In this document: piece after piece, positions 1 to 8,012 of the stretch | Layout: each line of letters starts with the position of its first letter | Position numbering within the stretch: the first letter of the stretch is position 1 | Assembly (NCBI RefSeq): GCF_016918855.1 | Contig: NZ_JADKYB010000010.1 | Coordinates: forward strand, 268,375 to 332,374 | Length of the DNA stretch: 64,000 nt | Reading direction: 5' to 3' | From: Actinacidiphila acididurans | Lineage (GTDB): Bacteria; Actinomycetota; Actinomycetes; Streptomycetales; Streptomycetaceae | The notes under the pieces: generated by a model | Told to the model about the DNA's origin: nothing | What the model saw: only the letters and a program-made list of their open reading frames with translations | Database searches by the model: none | Made by a program: the position numbers and the translations under genes

Positions 1-2
1 CC

Positions 3-1130
3 AGCCCCTGGTACGACGGAGCCTCCTTCGCCCGCGACGGCGTCGTCTTCGTCGTCCCCAACTACCGTGTCGCCGCAGAAGGGTTCATGATCCTCGACGA
101 CCAGGTCGCCAACCGCGCCCTGCTCGACATCACCGCTGCCCTGGCCTGGGTACGCGACAACATCGCCGCCTTCGGCGGCGACCCCACCAACGTCACCCTG
201 GCCGGACAGTCCGCCGGCGCGACGGCCGCCCTCGCCCTCACCGGCGCCCCTGCGGCTCGCGGCCTGTTCCGACGCCTGGTCGTCATGAGCGCCGGGACTC
301 CTCTGCTCACGCCGCTGGAGCGTATGAGGCAGCTCTCTGCCGACTTCGCGGACCAGCTCGGCATACCGCAGACCCGACAGGCCGTCTCCGCCACGCCGAC
401 CGCGCGCCGCATGGAACTCGAACAAGCCTGGCTGCCCGGAGAAGTGCGGGCACCCGCCGAGAGCGTCGACGACCGCGCCCGCCGGGCCGGCCGGGACGCA
501 CTGCGCTGGCAGCCCACCCTGGACGGTGAAGTCGTCACCACCACGCCCGAGGAAGCACTCTCCGGATCCGGCGCGGTGGAGGCCCTGCTGATCGGCACGA
601 CCACACAGGAATGGAACTTCATCCTCGGCGACCTCACGACCGCTCCCAGCACCGACGCCAGCCTCAAGGGCATGGCCAACCTCGGCTTCACCGCCGACGA
701 CCTCGACACCTACCTCAGCCGGCTCGGCAGCAGGAATCCCGGCCACGCACTCGCCCAGGCGTTGAGCGACCGCACTTTCCGGCGCCCCGCTCGCCGCATT
801 GCCGACACCGCCGCCCGAGCTCGCATCCCCACCTACACCTACCAGTCCGCCTGGCCCGTTCCCCTCTTCGGCGCCGCCCACTGCGCCGACCTTCCCTTCG
901 TCTTCGACCACCTGGACGCACCCCAGGCGCCCGAGCTACTGGGACCGGACGCTCCCCGGCACATGGCCGAGCGCATGCACACAGCCCTCATCCGCTTCGC
1001 ACACGGCGACAATCCGGGCTGGAGCGCGTACACCGTCGACGAGCGCCGCACCATGGTCTTCGACCACGATTCCTACGAATGCACCGACGGCCTCGCCAAG
1101 ACCCCCAACAACTTGAAGAAGTTCACCTGA
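3..1130 (+). CDS. Carboxylesterase type B (5' end outside window)
   Basis: The frame is open from the first bases of the window, so the N-terminus is missing; 375 residues are visible. It starts in the conserved strand before the nucleophile elbow (visible PNYRV segment). The elbow itself reads GQSAGA, with the Ser codon at 210-212. The acidic triad residue is probably the Glu of the GTTTQEW segment, and the His lies in GAAHCADLPFVF, matching the family's GAxHGxDLPY block with Gly changed to Cys. These motifs place it in the carboxylesterase/para-nitrobenzyl esterase family, which hydrolyses carboxylic esters. No signal peptide can be judged because the start is missing. The next feature on the other strand is a gene remnant, so its operon partners are unknown. 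An in-frame ATG at 87 is not the real start because homology continues upstream of it. Confidence 0.85.
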   Translation, partial: SPWYDGASFARDGVVFVVPNYRVAAEGFMILDDQVANRALLDITAALAWVRDNIAAFGGDPTNVTLAGQSAGATAALALTGAPAARGLFRRLVVMSAGTPLLTPLERMRQLSADFADQLGIPQTRQAVSATPTARRMELEQAWLPGEVRAPAESVDDRARRAGRDALRWQPTLDGEVVTTTPEEALSGSGAVEALLIGTTTQEWNFILGDLTTAPSTDASLKGMANLGFTADDLDTYLSRLGSRNPGHALAQALSDRTFRRPARRIADTAARARIPTYTYQSAWPVPLFGAAHCADLPFVFDHLDAPQAPELLGPDAPRHMAERMHTALIRFAHGDNPGWSAYTVDERRTMVFDHDSYECTDGLAKTPNNLKKFT

Positions 1131-1162
1131 TCCTTCTCCCGCGGGGAGGGAATCAGCGCTGT

Positions 1163-1624
1163 TCACAACTGATTTCGTGCAAGGTGATGTGCAGCCCGAC
1201 GCGTGGTCGGCGAAGCGGGAAGAATCGCTGGTGCGTATCGGTCCGGTTCGGGCGGGTGGACCTGCGGCTGCGGATGCGGGCCTGCGTACGCGGCCGGCTG
1301 GGACCGGTCGACCGCAAGAACGGATGGCAGTTGGCCGGCCAAGGCGTCGGGGACCTCGTCCGCGCCCGACTCGATGCCGTCGAGGGCGGCGGTGACGACC
1401 TGGGCGGGGCCGACCTTGTCGGGGAACGGGAACTGCGCGCCCATGTCGGTGTCCACCGGCCCCATGAGCAGACCGACGACGTGCGTGCCCTGCCCCTTGA
1501 GCTCGAACCGCAGCCCGTCGGCGAGGCTCCACGCGGCGGACTTCGTCGCACTGTAGGAGGCGAAGCCGGGGACGGAGAGCCATGCCACTGCGAAGGACCG
1601 GGGCTGGACATTGATGACATCCCT
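1163..1624 (-). pseudogene. Truncated short-chain dehydrogenase/reductase remnant
   Basis: About 110 residues of SDR-like sequence can be read. It begins in the strand that normally carries the catalytic Ser (VINVQ), continues through the YSATKSA catalytic motif and the GPVDTDM segment, and ends near ALAGQ. The Rossmann NAD-binding half (TGxxxGIG) is absent. The frame upstream of this stretch is simply the antisense shadow of the neighbouring exporter gene, so no start codon can serve it. The family oxidises or reduces small substrates with NAD(P)H; without its cofactor-binding half this copy cannot work. It lies downstream of, and on the same strand as, the exporter gene, so it may once have been the second gene of that operon. 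The tail after about 1300 shows no family resemblance. Confidence 0.7.
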
Positions 1625-1719
1625 TCGAGGAACAGTGGCCGGCTGGATGGGCTGAGGCTGGGTACCGGCGGTGCGGGCAGTGCGGTGGCCCTTCGAGGCC
1701 GTTGCGCCGCGCGGCTTCG

Positions 1720-3315
1720 TCACCGCGGGCGGGCGGCGTCCAGCGCCGGGGCGAGCGGCTGCTCCTGGCGGCCGGTGTCGGAGGGGGTGTCGGGTCCGGG
1801 CTGCGGGGGGTGGGCGGGCAGGAAGGCCCCGGCGAGCAGTGCTCCGGCGGCGGCGACGAGTCCGGCGACGATGCAGCCGATGCTCAGGCCGTGGTCGAAG
1901 GCTCCGATCGCGGCCTGCCGTACGGCGTCGGCCAGGGCGGGCCGGCCTTGGGAGGCGAGTTGGCCGGACAGGCCGAAGGCCGCTCCGACGGAGTCGTGGG
2001 CGCGGGCGGCCGGGCCGGAGGGCAGTGACGCCGGCAGGGCGCTGCCGAGGCGGGTGGAGTAGACCGTGGCGTACACGCTGCCGATGACGGCGACGCCGAG
2101 GGTTCCGCCGAGCAGGCGGGTGGAGTCGTTGACGGCGGACCCGACGCCGGCCTGGTCGGCCGGGACCGCTCCCATGATGGACTCGGTCGCGGGCGCGGAG
2201 GTCAGGCCCATGCCCAGGCCGTAGAGGACCATCTGAACGGCGATGACCCCGTAGTGGAGCGTCGGGGAGATGGCGCTGGCGACCCAGAAGTAGAAGCCCG
2301 CCTGGAGGGCCAGTCCGGCCGTGACGATCGCCTTGGTGCCGACCCGGACGGCCAGCCGCGTGCCCAGGGTGGATCCGACGGCGACGGAGACCGCCACCGG
2401 CAGCAGGTGGACGCCGGTGGACAGGGGGCTGTAGGTCCGGACGAGCTGGAAGAACTGCGTGATCAGGAAGATGAATCCGAGCAGGGTGAAGAACGCGATC
2501 GTGACCGAGGCGCTGGCGGCGCTGAACCGCAGGTCCTTGAAGAGCCGCACATCGAGCATGGGCTCGGCGGCGCGGCGCTCGCCGACGACGAACGCGATCA
2601 GCAGGGCCAGGGCGCCGGTGAAGCCGGCGAGCGACGCCGTCGACGTCCAGCCGCGGCTGGGGGCCTGGATGACGGTGTAGACGAGCAGTGCCATGAAGCC
2701 GCCGGACAGGACCAGGCCCGGGTAGTCCAGGCGGCGCGGGACGGGGTTGCGCGATGCGGGGACGAACACGGCCACCAGGGCGGCGACGGTGAAGGAGACC
2801 GGTCCCAGGGCGTAGAAGATGCTCGACCAGGTGTAGTGCTCGAGCAGGAAGCCGCCCACGATGGGCCCCAGCGCGATGGCGACGCCGGCGGTCGCGCCCC
2901 ACAGGCCGATGGACAGCGCCCGCTCCTTGCGGCCGGTGAAGGCGCCGGTGAGCAGGGCGAGCGTGGCGGGGAACGTCATGGCGGCGCCCAGGCCCATCAC
3001 GGCCCGGGCCGTGATCAGCTGCGCCGGAGAGCCGGCGTACCCGCCGACGAAGCTGGACGCCCCGAAGACCAGCAGGCCGGCCATGAGCATGCCCTTGCGG
3101 CCGAACCGGTCCGACAGGCTCCCCGAGGTCAGCAGCAGGGCGGCGAAGACGAGGTTGTAGGCGTCCACGACCCACTGCAGCTGTGCGGTGGAGGCGCCCA
3201 ACTGCTGGGTCAGCGTGGGGAGTGCGACGTTGACCAGGGTCGTGTCGAGGTTGATCACGAACGAGGCCAGCAGCAGGGCGGCGAGCAGAAGCGGTTTCGA
3301 CGACGAACGAGTCAT
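1720..3315 (-). CDS. DHA2-family MFS drug exporter (14 TM)
   Basis: 531 residues, rich in hydrophobic helices, with the major-facilitator signature blocks. Near residue 24 is the LDTTLVNVALP segment typical of the EmrB/QacA (DHA2, 14-helix) branch. The loop-2 motif SGSLSDRFGRKGML follows, then the antiporter motif-C-like region around GLWGATAGVAIALGPIVGG. Members export hydrophobic antibiotics and dyes by proton antiport across the cytoplasmic membrane. The start ATG (3313-3315) faces an HxlR-type regulator gene across about 60 bp, a standard regulator/exporter pair. The C-terminal tail after the last helix is short and polar. It could export a toxic compound, including a polyketide, but nothing in the sequence ties it to the PKS. 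The stop is followed within 100 bp by the SDR remnant. Confidence 0.9.
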   Translation of the reverse strand: MTRSSSKPLLLAALLLASFVINLDTTLVNVALPTLTQQLGASTAQLQWVVDAYNLVFAALLLTSGSLSDRFGRKGMLMAGLLVFGASSFVGGYAGSPAQLITARAVMGLGAAMTFPATLALLTGAFTGRKERALSIGLWGATAGVAIALGPIVGGFLLEHYTWSSIFYALGPVSFTVAALVAVFVPASRNPVPRRLDYPGLVLSGGFMALLVYTVIQAPSRGWTSTASLAGFTGALALLIAFVVGERRAAEPMLDVRLFKDLRFSAASASVTIAFFTLLGFIFLITQFFQLVRTYSPLSTGVHLLPVAVSVAVGSTLGTRLAVRVGTKAIVTAGLALQAGFYFWVASAISPTLHYGVIAVQMVLYGLGMGLTSAPATESIMGAVPADQAGVGSAVNDSTRLLGGTLGVAVIGSVYATVYSTRLGSALPASLPSGPAARAHDSVGAAFGLSGQLASQGRPALADAVRQAAIGAFDHGLSIGCIVAGLVAAAGALLAGAFLPAHPPQPGPDTPSDTGRQEQPLAPALDAARPR

Positions 3316-3375
3316 GGTTGAATATTAAGCACGGATGGTTGAGTTTTTCTACCGACCGATTGAAGAGGTATCTCC
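3314..3375. promoter_or_regulatory. Divergent exporter/HxlR control region
   Basis: This AT-rich 60-bp gap separates two divergent genes and must hold both promoters. An 8-bp direct repeat ATGGTTGA occurs at 3314-3321 and 3335-3342, spaced 21 bp (two helical turns); the first copy overlaps the exporter start codon. On the minus strand a TAATAT-like -10 lies about 12 nt before the exporter ATG, which would give a very short leader or leaderless transcript. HxlR proteins bind such sites as dimers, so the repeat is a reasonable operator candidate. Assignment is by inspection only. Confidence 0.4.
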
Positions 3376-4062
3376 TTGCCGTACTCTGGGTGCATGCGGA
3401 GTTATGGTCAGTACTGTTCGATAGCCCGAGCCCTCGACGTCGTGGGTGATCGCTGGACGCTGCTGATCGCCCGGGAGCTGCTGCTACAGGGCCCGTGCCG
3501 GTTCACGGACCTCAAGAGGGGACTGCCGGGCATCGCGCCCAACCTGCTGTCCACCCGCCTGAAGGAACTCGAAGAGGCCGGGCTGATCACGCGCGAGGAC
3601 GCACCGCCGCCGATCGCGACCGTCCTTTACACCCTGAGCGAGACCGGCACGGCACTGGAGCCGGTCCTGAAGGCGCTCGGGCTGTGGGGACTGCGGTTCA
3701 TGACCGAGGAACGGCCGGACGACGCCTTCCAGGCACGGTGGCTGGCCTACGCCCCCGAATGGTTCACCACCGACGCCGACCCCGACGCCCCGCCGGCCGT
3801 CATCCAACTCGTCGCCGCCGACGAAGCGGCCGTCGTCGAACTGCGGGACGGCCAGGTCCGCACCCGGCTCGGCCGCGCCACCGAACCCGACCTGCTCCTC
3901 GAAGGACCACCGCGTGCCGTCCTCGGACTGATCAACGGCCTGATCGACCTCGAACGCGCCACCAGCATCGGCCTGACCGCCACCGGACGAACCGACCTGC
4001 TCACGCGCCTGCGCCCCGACGACCAGGACAGGGGTCGCACCCGCGACGCGTCCCGGGCCTGA
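3376..4062 (+). CDS. HxlR-family transcriptional regulator
   Basis: 228 residues from a TTG start at 3376, preceded by GAAGAGG at a suitable spacing; an ATG at 3394 gives 222 residues and a cleaner family N-terminus, so the start is unsettled. The winged-helix HxlR core occupies roughly residues 9-105: a Cys in YGQYCSIARALD, then VVGDRWTLLIARELL, FTDLKRGLPGIAPNLLSTRLKELEEAGLI and the wing. A single Cys near the N-terminus is typical of redox- or quinone-sensing members. The extra ~110 C-terminal residues resemble the sterol-carrier-like effector domain seen in many actinobacterial HxlR proteins. It is divergent from the exporter and likely represses it and itself. Confidence 0.85.
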   Translation: MPYSGCMRSYGQYCSIARALDVVGDRWTLLIARELLLQGPCRFTDLKRGLPGIAPNLLSTRLKELEEAGLITREDAPPPIATVLYTLSETGTALEPVLKALGLWGLRFMTEERPDDAFQARWLAYAPEWFTTDADPDAPPAVIQLVAADEAAVVELRDGQVRTRLGRATEPDLLLEGPPRAVLGLINGLIDLERATSIGLTATGRTDLLTRLRPDDQDRGRTRDASRA

Positions 4063-4063
4063 G

Positions 4064-4173
4064 CGGCTCAGCAACCCGGCGCATCGGGGCGACATCGCCT
4101 CCCCCGCACCCGTCACCGAACAGGAACTCGCGCTCGCCGAGACGCTCATCGAGCAATTGGCCGCAACGTGGTG
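4064..4173 (+). pseudogene. Possible Ku C-terminal remnant
   Basis: In the frame passing through 4088, the translation reads GDIASPAPVTEQELALAE followed by TLIEQLAA. This resembles the segment near the end of bacterial Ku (NHEJ DNA-end-binding protein), where an acidic helix of the type xxELxLAxxLIExL follows a Pro-rich linker. Only about 30 residues are recognisable. There is no start codon, and the frame runs on into the antisense of the epimerase gene. I read it as debris from a deleted ku gene. The match is short and from memory of the family, so the identification is weak. Confidence 0.3.
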
Positions 4174-4177
4174 GCAG

Positions 4178-5203
4178 CTACTTGCCGGGCGAGTCCTTGG
4201 CCGTGAGCGCTGTGGCGGTGTCGATGATCGTCTGTTCGGTGGGACGGGGCTGCCAGCCGAGCGTGCGTGCTTTGCTGCTGTCGACGAGCCTCTTGCGACC
4301 GAGTTCGGAGCGCACCATCGCCATCTGCGGGTTCACTCGGGCCAGCAGTTTGACGATGATGTCGGGCATGGTGCGCGTGGGTACCTCGGTGGCTGCGCCT
4401 GGGAGCCTGTCGCGCAGGATGCGGGCGATGTCGCGGTACCACAGGAAGCTGCCCGAAGCGAGGAAACGCTGCCCCGCGGCGGCGGGACTCGTCATGGCCA
4501 GAATGTGCAGTTCGGCGACGTCACGGACGTCGACGACGTTCCAGCCGATGTTTGGGACAGCGGGGATTTCACGGGCGAGCAGGCGGCGGATGACGTCGGT
4601 CGTTCCTGCCCGGTTCCGCGGGCCCAGTGGGGGGCCTTGCATGAACGTCGGCAGGACGGCGGACAGTTCGAGCCCGGCCGCTCCGGCGAGCTCCCATGCG
4701 TCGCGCTCGGCGAGGATCTTCGAGTCCGGGTACGCACGCTGCGGGGTGCCGGACGGTTCGGCGAATGTCGTTTCGGTCGCGGGCGTACCCGAGTCGCCCG
4801 CACCGGCCGTGATGCCGGAAGAGGTGAGCACGGCACGCTTCACCCCGGCGCGGGCGGCGGCGCCCAGGACGCGGCGGGTGCCCTCTCGGGCGGTCTTGAC
4901 GAGATCTACGCCTGAGTCGAAGGGCATCGGCGACGCGGTGTGCATCACGTAATGAGCGCCCTCGAAGGCCCTGTCCCAGCCCTCGTCGCCGAGGAGATCA
5001 GCGACAGCGAACGTGATACCCCCGGCCGCCTCCTGGCCTGCGTGCCCGCTGACGGCTTCACGCACCTGCTCCGCCTTGCCGATGCTGCGCACGGTGGTAC
5101 GCACCCGGTAGCCGCGCTGGAGCAGGCCCGCGATCACCCAGCTTGCCAGGTAGCCCGTTCCGCCCGTAACGAGCACCGTCCCACCGTCGTCACCGTGAGT
5201 CAT
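4178..5203 (-). CDS. NAD(P)-dependent epimerase/dihydroflavonol-reductase-like protein
   Basis: 341 residues of the extended SDR family. The nucleotide-binding motif TGGTGYLAS lies near residue 13, the HTASP segment near 89, and the catalytic YPDSK near 163, with a preceding Ser-containing strand (LTSSGI). The C-terminal half carries the VVDVRDVAELH block, typical of dihydroflavonol-4-reductase and anthranilate/aldehyde reductase relatives. The ATG at 5201-5203 is preceded by GGGGA on the minus strand. Such enzymes reduce ketones or aldehydes with NADPH; the substrate cannot be told from sequence. It is divergent from a MarR regulator across 56 bp, which suggests a substrate-induced reductase/regulator pair and not a PKS tailoring gene. 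Confidence 0.85.
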   Translation of the reverse strand: MTHGDDGGTVLVTGGTGYLASWVIAGLLQRGYRVRTTVRSIGKAEQVREAVSGHAGQEAAGGITFAVADLLGDEGWDRAFEGAHYVMHTASPMPFDSGVDLVKTAREGTRRVLGAAARAGVKRAVLTSSGITAGAGDSGTPATETTFAEPSGTPQRAYPDSKILAERDAWELAGAAGLELSAVLPTFMQGPPLGPRNRAGTTDVIRRLLAREIPAVPNIGWNVVDVRDVAELHILAMTSPAAAGQRFLASGSFLWYRDIARILRDRLPGAATEVPTRTMPDIIVKLLARVNPQMAMVRSELGRKRLVDSSKARTLGWQPRPTEQTIIDTATALTAKDSPGK

Positions 5204-5259
5204 TTACGTCCCCTAATTCATTGAGTTTCTCATTGAGATTTTGAGCGTAGCATGGCCCC
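5204..5259. promoter_or_regulatory. Divergent reductase/MarR control region with repeats
   Basis: This AT-rich 56-bp gap holds TCATTGAG twice (5218-5225 and 5230-5237), and TTGAG again at 5241-5245. The second copy forms the near-palindrome CTCA-T-TGAG (5229-5237). MarR dimers bind short inverted repeats in exactly this kind of divergent gap, so these are plausible operators covering both promoters. No convincing -35/-10 pair could be assigned with confidence. Confidence 0.45.
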
Positions 5260-5721
5260 ATGACTGCCGACCGTGATGCGACGACACCGACGACTCACCG
5301 CGCGGACGTCGAGCGGAAAGCCGAGATCGTCCGTGTTCTCGTGGAAGTGGGACACTCCGCGGACGCCGTCGTGGCCCAAGTGCTCGGGGAGTTCCGGGTG
5401 CCGGCCTCCGTCGCGGGCACGCTGTGGGCGCTTGCGCCGGGAACTGAGCCGCCAACGCTGCGGGACGTGGCGGCCCGCCTCCATTGCGATCCTTCGACGG
5501 TCAGTCTCGCCGCCGACAAACTTCAGAGCGCGGGACTCATCGCCCGCCGCCCTCACCCCTCCGACGGCCGCAAGCGAACCCTGGCCCTGACGGACCGCGG
5601 GCACGAACTATGGGAGGCGCTCAGGTCGCGACTTCACGCCTCCGGCCTCTTCGCCGGTCTCGACGCGGAGGAACAGCGCACCCTGCTCGCACTGCTGACG
5701 AAAATGCAGCCGCGACACTAG
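5260..5721 (+). CDS. MarR-family transcriptional regulator
   Basis: 153 residues with a single winged helix-turn-helix. The recognition region reads LRDVAARLHCDPSTVSLAAD near residues 67-87, and the wing RRPHPSDGRKRTLALTDRG near 93-112, including the conserved D-x-R of the family. Flanking helices form the dimerisation domain. It lies divergently from the reductase gene and most likely represses that gene and itself, with a small ligand releasing it from DNA. The ATG at 5260 follows a short leader. A strong hairpin lies 10 bp beyond the stop. Confidence 0.9.
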   Translation: MTADRDATTPTTHRADVERKAEIVRVLVEVGHSADAVVAQVLGEFRVPASVAGTLWALAPGTEPPTLRDVAARLHCDPSTVSLAADKLQSAGLIARRPHPSDGRKRTLALTDRGHELWEALRSRLHASGLFAGLDAEEQRTLLALLTKMQPRH

Positions 5722-5731
5722 AGATCCACAC

Positions 5732-5759
5732 GGCGTCGGCCCGGCCGGCCGCCGACGCC
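5732..5759 (+). terminator. Hairpin terminator after MarR gene
   Basis: A perfect 9-bp inverted repeat (GGCGTCGGC at 5732-5740 and GCCGACGCC at 5751-5759) encloses a GC-rich 10-nt loop, starting 10 bp past the stop codon. There is no U-tract, which is usual for Streptomyces hairpin terminators. Confidence 0.55.
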
Positions 5760-6063
5760 CTCATCGACGGATGCCTCGCCAGTACCGGACTTGCCCTGGT
5801 CGGGGCAGAGGGTCCACCTTGATCAGCTCGGGCGTTATCCGGAGGCCGGCCCAGCACCACCTGCTTCGGCCTCGCCCGCCGCCGGCTTGCCTGTGGCTGC
5901 TCGGGGTCCACGCGGGTCAACCACGCCAATCTCCCCGGACGGAACCCGCACCCTGAGCCCGTAGTGCATGTGCTTCACCGCGGGGCCGCCACACTCACCT
6001 TCCAGCTCGATTATCAGACAAAACCATGAGCTGATTGTCGGTGCTGGATGGAAGGCTATGGCC
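5760..6063. other. Intergenic stretch, no convincing gene
   Basis: About 300 bp between the MarR terminator and the SRA-HNH gene. The minus frame contains a phrase (KHMHYGLRVRVPSGEIGVVDP) that looks protein-like. However, it has no start of its own, no ribosome binding site and no recognised family, so it may be a decayed gene. The promoter of the SRA-HNH gene should lie in the more AT-rich 5990-6050 part. Confidence 0.4.
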
Positions 6064-6969
6064 ATGATTGGCGAGATACACAACGTCAAGATCGGTCAGC
6101 TGTACGAGAGCCGCCGACTTGCCCACGAGGCCGGCGTTCATCGACCGCTTCAGGCCGGGATCTGCGGGACAAAGAAGACCGGCGCCGAGTCGATCGTCGT
6201 GTCTGGCGGCTACAAGGATGACGAGGACTACGGCAACGTCATCATCTACACAGGGCACGGTGGCCAGGACGGCTCAAGGAACCAGGTCAGCGATCAGACC
6301 CTTGACGATCCGGGCAACGCGGCCCTGGTAACGAGCCACTTGGAGGGCCTGCCCGTCCGTGTGATCCGCGGGGCACACAGCGGTTCCGTCTACGCCCCCA
6401 CCGGCGGGTACCGCTACGACGGGCTGTACCGCGTCACCAGCTACGGCAGCAAGCTTGGCATAGACGGCTTCCTCATTTGGCAATTCAGGCTCGAAGCATA
6501 TGACGACACCCCGCCCCCCGAAGCGGTGCAGCAGGAGCTACCTGAGTCATCCGAACTACTCCCCGCGCCCGTGTCGGAGCAGCCGCCCACGGGGACAGAG
6601 GCCCCCGAGCGCGTGACCACGAGCGTGCAGCGCATCGTTCGCAGCACGGCTGTAACTCGGCAGGTGAAGAGCTGGTATGACGGTGCCTGCCAGATCTGTG
6701 CCACGACGGTCCAGCTCCCCGGGGGGAACTACAGCGAGGGAGCACACATACAGGCTCTTGGTGGCCCGCACAACGGGCCGGACATCACCGGCAACGTGCT
6801 CTGCCTTTGTCCCACGTGTCACGTCATGTTTGACGGAGGAGCAATCATCCTGCTGGATGACCTTACGATCGTTCGCCATGGCGAGCGCGCCGGCAGGCTG
6901 CACACGCACCCGACGCATGTCATCGACGTGGCCTGCGTAGCGAAGCACCGCGAGCGCTGGCGTCAGTAA
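6064..6969 (+). CDS. SRA-HNH modification-dependent endonuclease (type IV restriction)
   Basis: 301 residues from the ATG at 6064, chosen because GGAAGG (6050-6055) sits 8 nt upstream and the SRA fold begins at once; ATGs at 6058 and 5968 are also in frame. Residues ~1-155 form an SRA/YDG domain, with VSGGY, a NVIIYTGHGG strand, QTLDDPGNAAL and the hallmark YRYDGLYRV. This fold flips out 5-methyl- or 5-hydroxymethylcytosine. After a Pro/Glu-rich linker, residues ~210-301 form an HNH (beta-beta-alpha-metal) nuclease with two CxxC pairs (CQIC, CPTC), the GAHIQAL His, the GNVLCL Asn and the CHVMFDGG His. The layout matches SRA-HNH proteins that cut methylated foreign DNA, as in other Streptomyces. 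It is a stand-alone gene of slightly lower GC than its neighbours. Confidence 0.88.
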   Translation: MIGEIHNVKIGQLYESRRLAHEAGVHRPLQAGICGTKKTGAESIVVSGGYKDDEDYGNVIIYTGHGGQDGSRNQVSDQTLDDPGNAALVTSHLEGLPVRVIRGAHSGSVYAPTGGYRYDGLYRVTSYGSKLGIDGFLIWQFRLEAYDDTPPPEAVQQELPESSELLPAPVSEQPPTGTEAPERVTTSVQRIVRSTAVTRQVKSWYDGACQICATTVQLPGGNYSEGAHIQALGGPHNGPDITGNVLCLCPTCHVMFDGGAIILLDDLTIVRHGERAGRLHTHPTHVIDVACVAKHRERWRQ

Positions 6970-7053
6970 CACTCGGCCAGATCGACTCCGTGCCGGTCGG
7001 GACGACCGCCACACCGCACCGCGACGCCATCGTCCTCGCAGCCGTCTCCACGC

Positions 7054-7122
7054 CAGCAGATCGAGGCCAAATGGGACCCGCTGAACGTCTTCCAGCGCTC
7101 GCTCTCCGTGCGGCTGCCCTGA
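7054..7122 (+). pseudogene. Possible FAD-linked oxidoreductase C-terminal remnant
   Basis: Reading 7054-7122 gives IEAKWDPLNVFQRSLSVRLP and a stop. This resembles the extreme C-terminus of berberine-bridge-type FAD oxidoreductases, where a K-x-x-WDP-x-x-VF block precedes the end. Nothing upstream in the frame matches the family, so only about 22 codons would survive. The match is short and could be chance. Confidence 0.25.
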
Positions 7123-7136
7123 TCCCATGGCATGAA

Positions 7137-7161
7137 GGGGGGCCCGGTCACCGGGCCCCCC
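7137..7161. terminator. Strong bidirectional hairpin terminator
   Basis: Twelve-base arms (7137-7148 and 7150-7161, GGGGGGCCCGGT and its complement) form a near-perfect GC hairpin. It begins directly beyond the TEII stop codon and 167 bp past the SRA-HNH stop. It lies between convergent genes, so it can end the PKS operon on the minus strand and the endonuclease transcript on the plus strand. Confidence 0.75.
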
Positions 7162-7917
7162 TCAGTGCGCGCCGGGGCGCCATCCCCGGATCAGGTCGAG
7201 CACTTGCGGGGCTTGATCGCTGAGGTAGAAATGGCCGCCCGGGAAGAAGTGCAGCTCGAACCGGCCTGAGGTGTGCTCTGCCCAGGCCGCCGCCTCCCGT
7301 GGGGTGACCTTGGGGTCTGCGTCCCCGGTGAGGACGACGACCGGGCAGCTCAGCCGGGGGCCGCCGGCGTAGCGGTAGGTCTCCGCCGCCCGGTAGTCGC
7401 CGCGGACCGCGGGGAGGACCATCGCCGCGACCTCGGGCTCCTCCAAGAGGCTGGCGTCGCTGCCGCCGAGGGCCACGATCTCGGCGATGATCCCGGCGTC
7501 GTCCCGCAGGTGCACGGACTCGTCCCGCTCGATGCTCGGGGCCCGCCGGCCCGAGGCGAACAACACCTCGGGCACGATGCCCCTCGCCTCCAGCCCGCGG
7601 GCCACCTCGAAGGCGACCGTCGCGCCCAGGCTGTGCCCGAACAGCGCCAGCGGCTTGTCCGTCAGTTCCGCGACCAGTCCCACCAGTTCGTCGGCGAGCT
7701 CGCCGACCGAGGTGCGGCAGGGCTCCAGGCGGCGATCCTGACGTCCCGGGTACTGGACGGCCACGACCTCGACCTCGGGCGCGAGGGCCTTGGCCATCGG
7801 GAAGAACCAGCTCGCGGAGCCGCCGGCGTGCGGCAGGCAGACCAGCCGGGCCCCTGCCTCCACCGCTTGGTGGAACCGGCGCAGCCACAGCTCGGCGGTG
7901 TCGGCGGTCACAGACAT
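7162..7917 (-). CDS. Type II thioesterase (PKS editing)
   Basis: 251 residues from the ATG at 7915-7917, preceded by GGAGGT at 9 nt; upstream in-frame starts lack such a site. It is a classic external alpha/beta-hydrolase TEII with the oxyanion-region segment CLPHAGGSASWFFP near 27-40, nucleophile elbow GHSLGA (Ser96), acidic TGDADPKV (about 199-201) and catalytic His in FFPGGHF (His229). TEIIs remove stray acyl groups, such as those left by premature decarboxylation, from ACPs of the assembly line and so restore stalled modules. The gene is the last of the minus-strand series that starts with PKS1. A 137-bp gap with a hairpin separates it from the glycosyltransferase, so it may also have its own promoter or reduced read-through. 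Confidence 0.92.
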   Translation of the reverse strand: MSVTADTAELWLRRFHQAVEAGARLVCLPHAGGSASWFFPMAKALAPEVEVVAVQYPGRQDRRLEPCRTSVGELADELVGLVAELTDKPLALFGHSLGATVAFEVARGLEARGIVPEVLFASGRRAPSIERDESVHLRDDAGIIAEIVALGGSDASLLEEPEVAAMVLPAVRGDYRAAETYRYAGGPRLSCPVVVLTGDADPKVTPREAAAWAEHTSGRFELHFFPGGHFYLSDQAPQVLDLIRGWRPGAH

Positions 7918-8012
7918 GGCAGCAGTACCTCCGGGTGCGAACGATTTCGACATGCCCTGAAGCCCCCTACCGCCGGGGCCCAGGACCATGCTCACGTCGA
8001 TCAAGGAACGGG

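Noticed and set aside
1163..3175. A 670-codon minus-strand frame joining exporter shadow and SDR sequence
   Set aside because: Only its last 153 codons resemble a protein family; the rest is an out-of-frame reading of the exporter gene, so it is not a fusion gene.
5835..6089. An 84-codon minus-strand frame upstream of the SRA-HNH gene
   Set aside because: Partly protein-like but without a ribosome site, recognised family or conserved context; noted only in the intergenic entry.
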